Assembly: GCA_036001245.1 (NCBI GenBank)
Contig: DASYUL010000055.1
Coordinates: 1 to 7,336 of the forward strand
DNA from: Gp7-AA6 sp036001245
Lineage (GTDB): Bacteria > Acidobacteriota > Thermoanaerobaculia > UBA5066 > Gp7-AA6
DNA: 7,336 nucleotides
Direction of reading: 5' to 3'
In this document: positions 5,208 to 7,336 of the stretch, one piece after another
Layout: the number at the start of each line of letters is the position of its first letter
How positions within the stretch are numbered: position 1 is the stretch's first letter
Program-made: the position numbers and the translations under genes
The notes under the pieces: model-generated
Seen by the model: the letters and a program-made list of their open reading frames with translations, nothing else
Told to the model about the DNA's origin: nothing
Databases searched by the model: none

Positions 5208-5214
5208 CCTCCTT
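5208..5214 (-). promoter_or_regulatory. Strong Shine-Dalgarno of the BON-domain gene
   Basis: AAGGAGG on the - strand, 7 nt before ATG 5200. It is the strongest ribosome-binding site in the window and suggests the BON protein is made in quantity. Confidence 0.85.
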
Positions 5215-5273
5215 CGGAAAAGATTTTTTTCGCCGAGCTCCCGCGAGCTTCTGGCTGAGTGCGTGCAGTTGAG

Positions 5274-5293
5274 AGCCGACGTATAAATCGGCT
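5274..5293. promoter_or_regulatory. Inverted repeat around a TATA-like core, upstream of the BON gene
   Basis: AGCCGA (5274-5279) and TCGGCT (5288-5293) flank the AT-rich core CGTATAAA. On the - strand the core reads TTTATACG and could hold a -10 element, so the repeat may be an operator over the BON promoter. It lies 74 bp before the ATG. No good -35 was found. Confidence 0.3.
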
Positions 5294-5328
5294 GCAACAT
5301 CTATGCCGCCAACGCGCTCTCTCATGAA

Positions 5329-5383
5329 CGCTCGCGATGTCATCGCGAGCGCAGCGAAGGATCTCTTGCTGCCTCGGTATGAC
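5329..5383. repeat. GTCAT/ATGAC-bounded palindromic element (REP/MITE-like)
   Basis: The segment 5339-5383 begins GTCATCGCGAGCGCAGCG and ends CTCGGTATGAC. It is an imperfect 45-bp palindrome: GTCAT, CGAG, CAGC and ATC blocks recur in order in the two arms. Its left end overlaps a near-perfect 23-nt inverted repeat, CGCTCGCGATG (5329-5339) and CATCGCGAGCG (5341-5351). From memory, GTCATnnnGAGCGnAGCGAAGnATCTC elements are dispersed in many bacterial genomes. It lies just beyond the beta-barrel gene's stop and could terminate that operon. Confidence 0.65.
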
Positions 5384-5391
5384 GGGTTAGA

Positions 5392-6087
5392 TCAGATTGC
5401 GAATCCGAGTCCGAAGAGCGCGTGAAATGCGACGTTCGCGGTGCGCGCGTGACCGCTCTGAATCGGAACTCGCGCCCACGAAAACGTGAGCTGTCCCTCG
5501 ATAGTCGCCAAAAATCTCCGCGAGATCGCGAAGCTCTTTCCGGTGCCTGCAAGAAGCGCGGCGCCGCTGACGTAGTAGCCGCCGCCGAAGAGACCTCCGC
5601 CGCGATCGGCTCCGCGCCCGCGGATCCGTCCCTCCGCGTGCGCGATCACCGGGCCGACGCCCAGACGCCAGTCGAGGACGCGAGTTTTGCTCGCGCGCTG
5701 GACCGTAAGAAAGTTCCAGCCGTGCGTGATCTCGAAGTGCTCGATCTCGGGGGGCGGGTCGGCGAGATAGAGCTTGTGGTGAAGCAGTTGAAGCTCCCAT
5801 CCGCGGCGGTCCTTCCAGAGGCCGATGCGCGCCGCGTAGTACGGGGGAGAGTCGAACGGCCGCGTTTCCCAGTCGGCGTCGACCGAAAGCTGTTCCTCAC
5901 CCGACTGGTCGATCGTCAGCGTCGTCGGAACGCTCCAGGACGTGCCGCCGAAGAGCTCCGCGCGGAAACGGTCCTGCGCCCGGGCGACGAGAGGAGAGGA
6001 TAGGAGGAGCGCCGTCGCCGTGACGGCGAAATGGCTACAACGCCCGAACGTACTTGGCCGCGTCCATGCGCCACACGACGACGCCAC
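5392..6087 (-). CDS. Outer-membrane beta-barrel protein of unknown function
   Basis: 231 aa. It has an N-terminal signal peptide: hydrophobic core at about residues 20-34 (FAVTATALLLSSPLV), cleavage likely after ARA at A37, and mature start QDRFRAELFGG. The mature chain alternates polar and hydrophobic residues with frequent aromatics and Gly turns: FRAELFGGTSWSVPTTLTI, YYAARIGLWK, WELQLLHHKLYL, FLATIEGQLTFSWARV, VAFHALFGLGFAI. This is the pattern of an 8-10-strand barrel in the OmpA/OmpW size class. The stretch HHKLYLADPPPEIEHFEITH (103-122) looks like a signature but I cannot name the family. The GTG start at 6087 is supported by AAGGAG 9 nt upstream and is the only start ahead of the signal sequence. 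It lies inside the 3' end of the upstream ThyX-like gene, overlapping by 53 nt in another frame. Export is well supported; function is not known. Confidence 0.78.
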   Translation of the reverse strand: MASSCGAWTRPSTFGRCSHFAVTATALLLSSPLVARAQDRFRAELFGGTSWSVPTTLTIDQSGEEQLSVDADWETRPFDSPPYYAARIGLWKDRRGWELQLLHHKLYLADPPPEIEHFEITHGWNFLTVQRASKTRVLDWRLGVGPVIAHAEGRIRGRGADRGGGLFGGGYYVSGAALLAGTGKSFAISRRFLATIEGQLTFSWARVPIQSGHARTANVAFHALFGLGFAI

Positions 6088-7336
6088 AGAAGCGATCTCC
6101 TTCGGGGCAGACGGGTCGTACGGACGCGAGGTGGCGCAGCGTGCAGGGCGGCAGGAGCCACGGCCCGATGCGCGGGTTGATCTCGCGGATCTGCAGCGCC
6201 TCGTCGAGCGAGGCGCGCCAGATCTCCTCCTGCGCGTTGTAGCAAAGACGCATCGCGAACTTGTGGTGGAGGTTCAACAGGTCCGCCGACTCGGTGAAAC
6301 GGATCGCGACGGCGTTCGGGAGCAGGTATGCCGCGAACTCGTCGGGGACGCCACGCGAGCGGAGCGCGTTGATCGCGTCCCACGTCTCGCGCATCGTGCT
6401 CTCGTACACCTCGAGCGCTTCCGGCACGTCTGCGAGGAGCATCGGGACGACGTAATCCGGCTCCTCGGAAAGGTACGCCGGGCGCGCCGGCCGGGAACCC
6501 GGCGTCATACGGTGGCGCTGGTCCTGGCTGTCCGCGGTGTGCGAGAGCTTCTTGCGGAACGTGTACGACGGGTGAAAGAGCGCTCGCGAAAGCTTGCCGT
6601 GGGTCGTCAACGTCAACGTTTCGCCGAGCGTGCGATTGCGCGAGGGGTCGAGCACGAGCACGATCGCATCCGAATCCGAAAGTGCGGAGCGGGGGACGCC
6701 GAGGACCTCGCGCACCGACGAGGCGAGGATCTCCTCGTTGTTTGCCTTCCAGTCGACGAGGCGCGACACGCGGCCGTCGAGCTCGCGGTCGAACTCGGCG
6801 CGGAACTCTCGGTCCGAGGAGCGGGAGCGCGGGAGCTCCTGGAACGCGGCGTACTCCGGAGTCTCCTCGAGCGGCAGCGGGTCCTGGAGGACGCTTCCGT
6901 AGAGCGGGTCCCAGCGCAGGACTTCCGCGACCATCTGCGAGACGACCTCGCGCTGCTCGACCGGCGCGTCGTACGTCTCGCAGAGCCGCCAGTAGCGGAA
7001 GAGCGTCACTCCCGACACCGTGTGGTACAGGTAGGCGAACGTCGCGACCGGCAGGACGTAGCGGGCGGTCTCCTGCGCGCGTTTCTGGATCGCGCCGTTC
7101 CACTTTGCCCCTCCCTCGTCGCGCGCGCGTCCCGGGAAAAGCCCGAAATACCGCTCCCCGGCGATCGGGATCAGGAGCTCCGTCAGGCGACGGTACGCGG
7201 CCTCCTGCCGCCGCGCCGTCGTCTCGAAGAGCTCCCGCTCGGCCGGGAGCATCGACGGCACCGCGTAATTGCCGGCCTTGACCTCGACGTAGCGCTGCGA
7301 GACCTGCTCCGAGTTGTAGAAGGGGTGCGAGTGCAG
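6035..7336 (-). CDS. Tandem ThyX-like protein (FAD-dependent thymidylate synthase family), N-terminus cut by window edge
   Basis: The visible 433 residues run from the right edge to TAG at 6035-6037. ThyX makes dTMP from dUMP with methylenetetrahydrofolate, FAD and NADPH as a tetramer of about 220-aa subunits. Here two ThyX-like halves appear in one chain. In the first, SHPFYNSEQVSQRY (3-16) aligns with the ThyX RHRxxSxNExSxRY block but lacks the RHR, and ETARYVLPVATFAY follows where ThyX has ExARxVLP. The second half begins near residue 220 and has RHRMTPGS (274-281), so a Ser follows RHR after 4 residues and not the ThyX 7. It continues with PDEFAAYLLP, LLNLHHKFAMRLCYNAQEEI (355-374; cf. 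ThyX fLxxRxxxxAQxEI) and a tail with Cys398, Cys410 and Cys417. Signature changes suggest that it may not be an ordinary thymidylate synthase. It probably forms an operon with the overlapping beta-barrel gene. Confidence 0.8.
   Translation of the reverse strand: MHSHPFYNSEQVSQRYVEVKAGNYAVPSMLPAERELFETTARRQEAAYRRLTELLIPIAGERYFGLFPGRARDEGGAKWNGAIQKRAQETARYVLPVATFAYLYHTVSGVTLFRYWRLCETYDAPVEQREVVSQMVAEVLRWDPLYGSVLQDPLPLEETPEYAAFQELPRSRSSDREFRAEFDRELDGRVSRLVDWKANNEEILASSVREVLGVPRSALSDSDAIVLVLDPSRNRTLGETLTLTTHGKLSRALFHPSYTFRKKLSHTADSQDQRHRMTPGSRPARPAYLSEEPDYVVPMLLADVPEALEVYESTMRETWDAINALRSRGVPDEFAAYLLPNAVAIRFTESADLLNLHHKFAMRLCYNAQEEIWRASLDEALQIREINPRIGPWLLPPCTLRHLASVRPVCPEGDRFCGVVVWRMDAAKYVRAL

Noticed and set aside
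5221..5231. A/T-rich run ATTTTTTT as a possible terminator on the + strand
   Set aside because: No + strand gene ends near it and no GC stem precedes it. It is part of the BON gene's leader.
5916..7103. - strand open frame (395 codons) overlapping the ThyX-like gene
   Set aside because: It is Arg/Pro-rich and out of frame with the clear ThyX-like sequence, so it is a GC-driven shadow frame.

Overview
The window is a high-GC bacterial chromosome segment. GC looks like roughly two thirds by eye, and several start codons are TTG or GTG. Its mix of a stand-alone LigD-type NHEJ polymerase, a Tat-exported vanadium haloperoxidase, a tandem ThyX-like protein and a BON-domain protein with a Gly/Tyr/Gln-rich arm suggests a soil or sediment lineage such as Acidobacteriota or a deltaproteobacterial relative. 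That placement is inference; no rRNA or other marker gene is present.

Left third, + strand (1-1736): the 3' end of a LigD-type NHEJ polymerase gene is followed by an orphan ribbon-helix-helix antitoxin gene that appears to have its own, probably leaderless, promoter. Next comes a wrecked ATP-dependent DNA ligase. It keeps the N-terminal KWDG nucleotidyltransferase motif and the C-terminal OB-fold tail but has lost most of the middle and is frameshifted. Then comes a complete YefM/Phd-YoeB type II toxin-antitoxin operon with a palindromic operator lying between its -35 and -10 boxes. This looks like an NHEJ polymerase-ligase pair that decayed while toxin-antitoxin genes settled in the same place. 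A pair of 35-bp hairpin repeats, whose stems differ by one compensatory base-pair change, separates this strand from the convergent block.

Right two thirds, - strand (1841-7336), read from right to left: a tandem ThyX-like protein (truncated by the window edge) overlaps by 53 nt an outer-membrane beta-barrel gene, so the two are likely translationally coupled. After a 191-bp gap holding a GTCAT/ATGAC-bounded palindromic repeat comes a BON-domain protein with a prion-like low-complexity arm. Then, past a 13-bp hairpin, comes a small Pro/Thr/Ala-rich exported or lipoprotein-like hypothetical. Last is a Tat-exported vanadium-dependent haloperoxidase. Three of these five products carry export signals, so this side of the window is weighted to the cell envelope. 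No RNA genes, CRISPR arrays, transposase genes or tRNA-type attachment sites were seen.

The observations most worth follow-up are the ligase remnant with its embedded toxin-antitoxin genes, the leaderless orphan antitoxin, the covarying hairpin pair, the BON protein's prion-like arm, and the tandem ThyX-like protein with altered signature motifs and a Cys-rich tail coupled to a beta-barrel.
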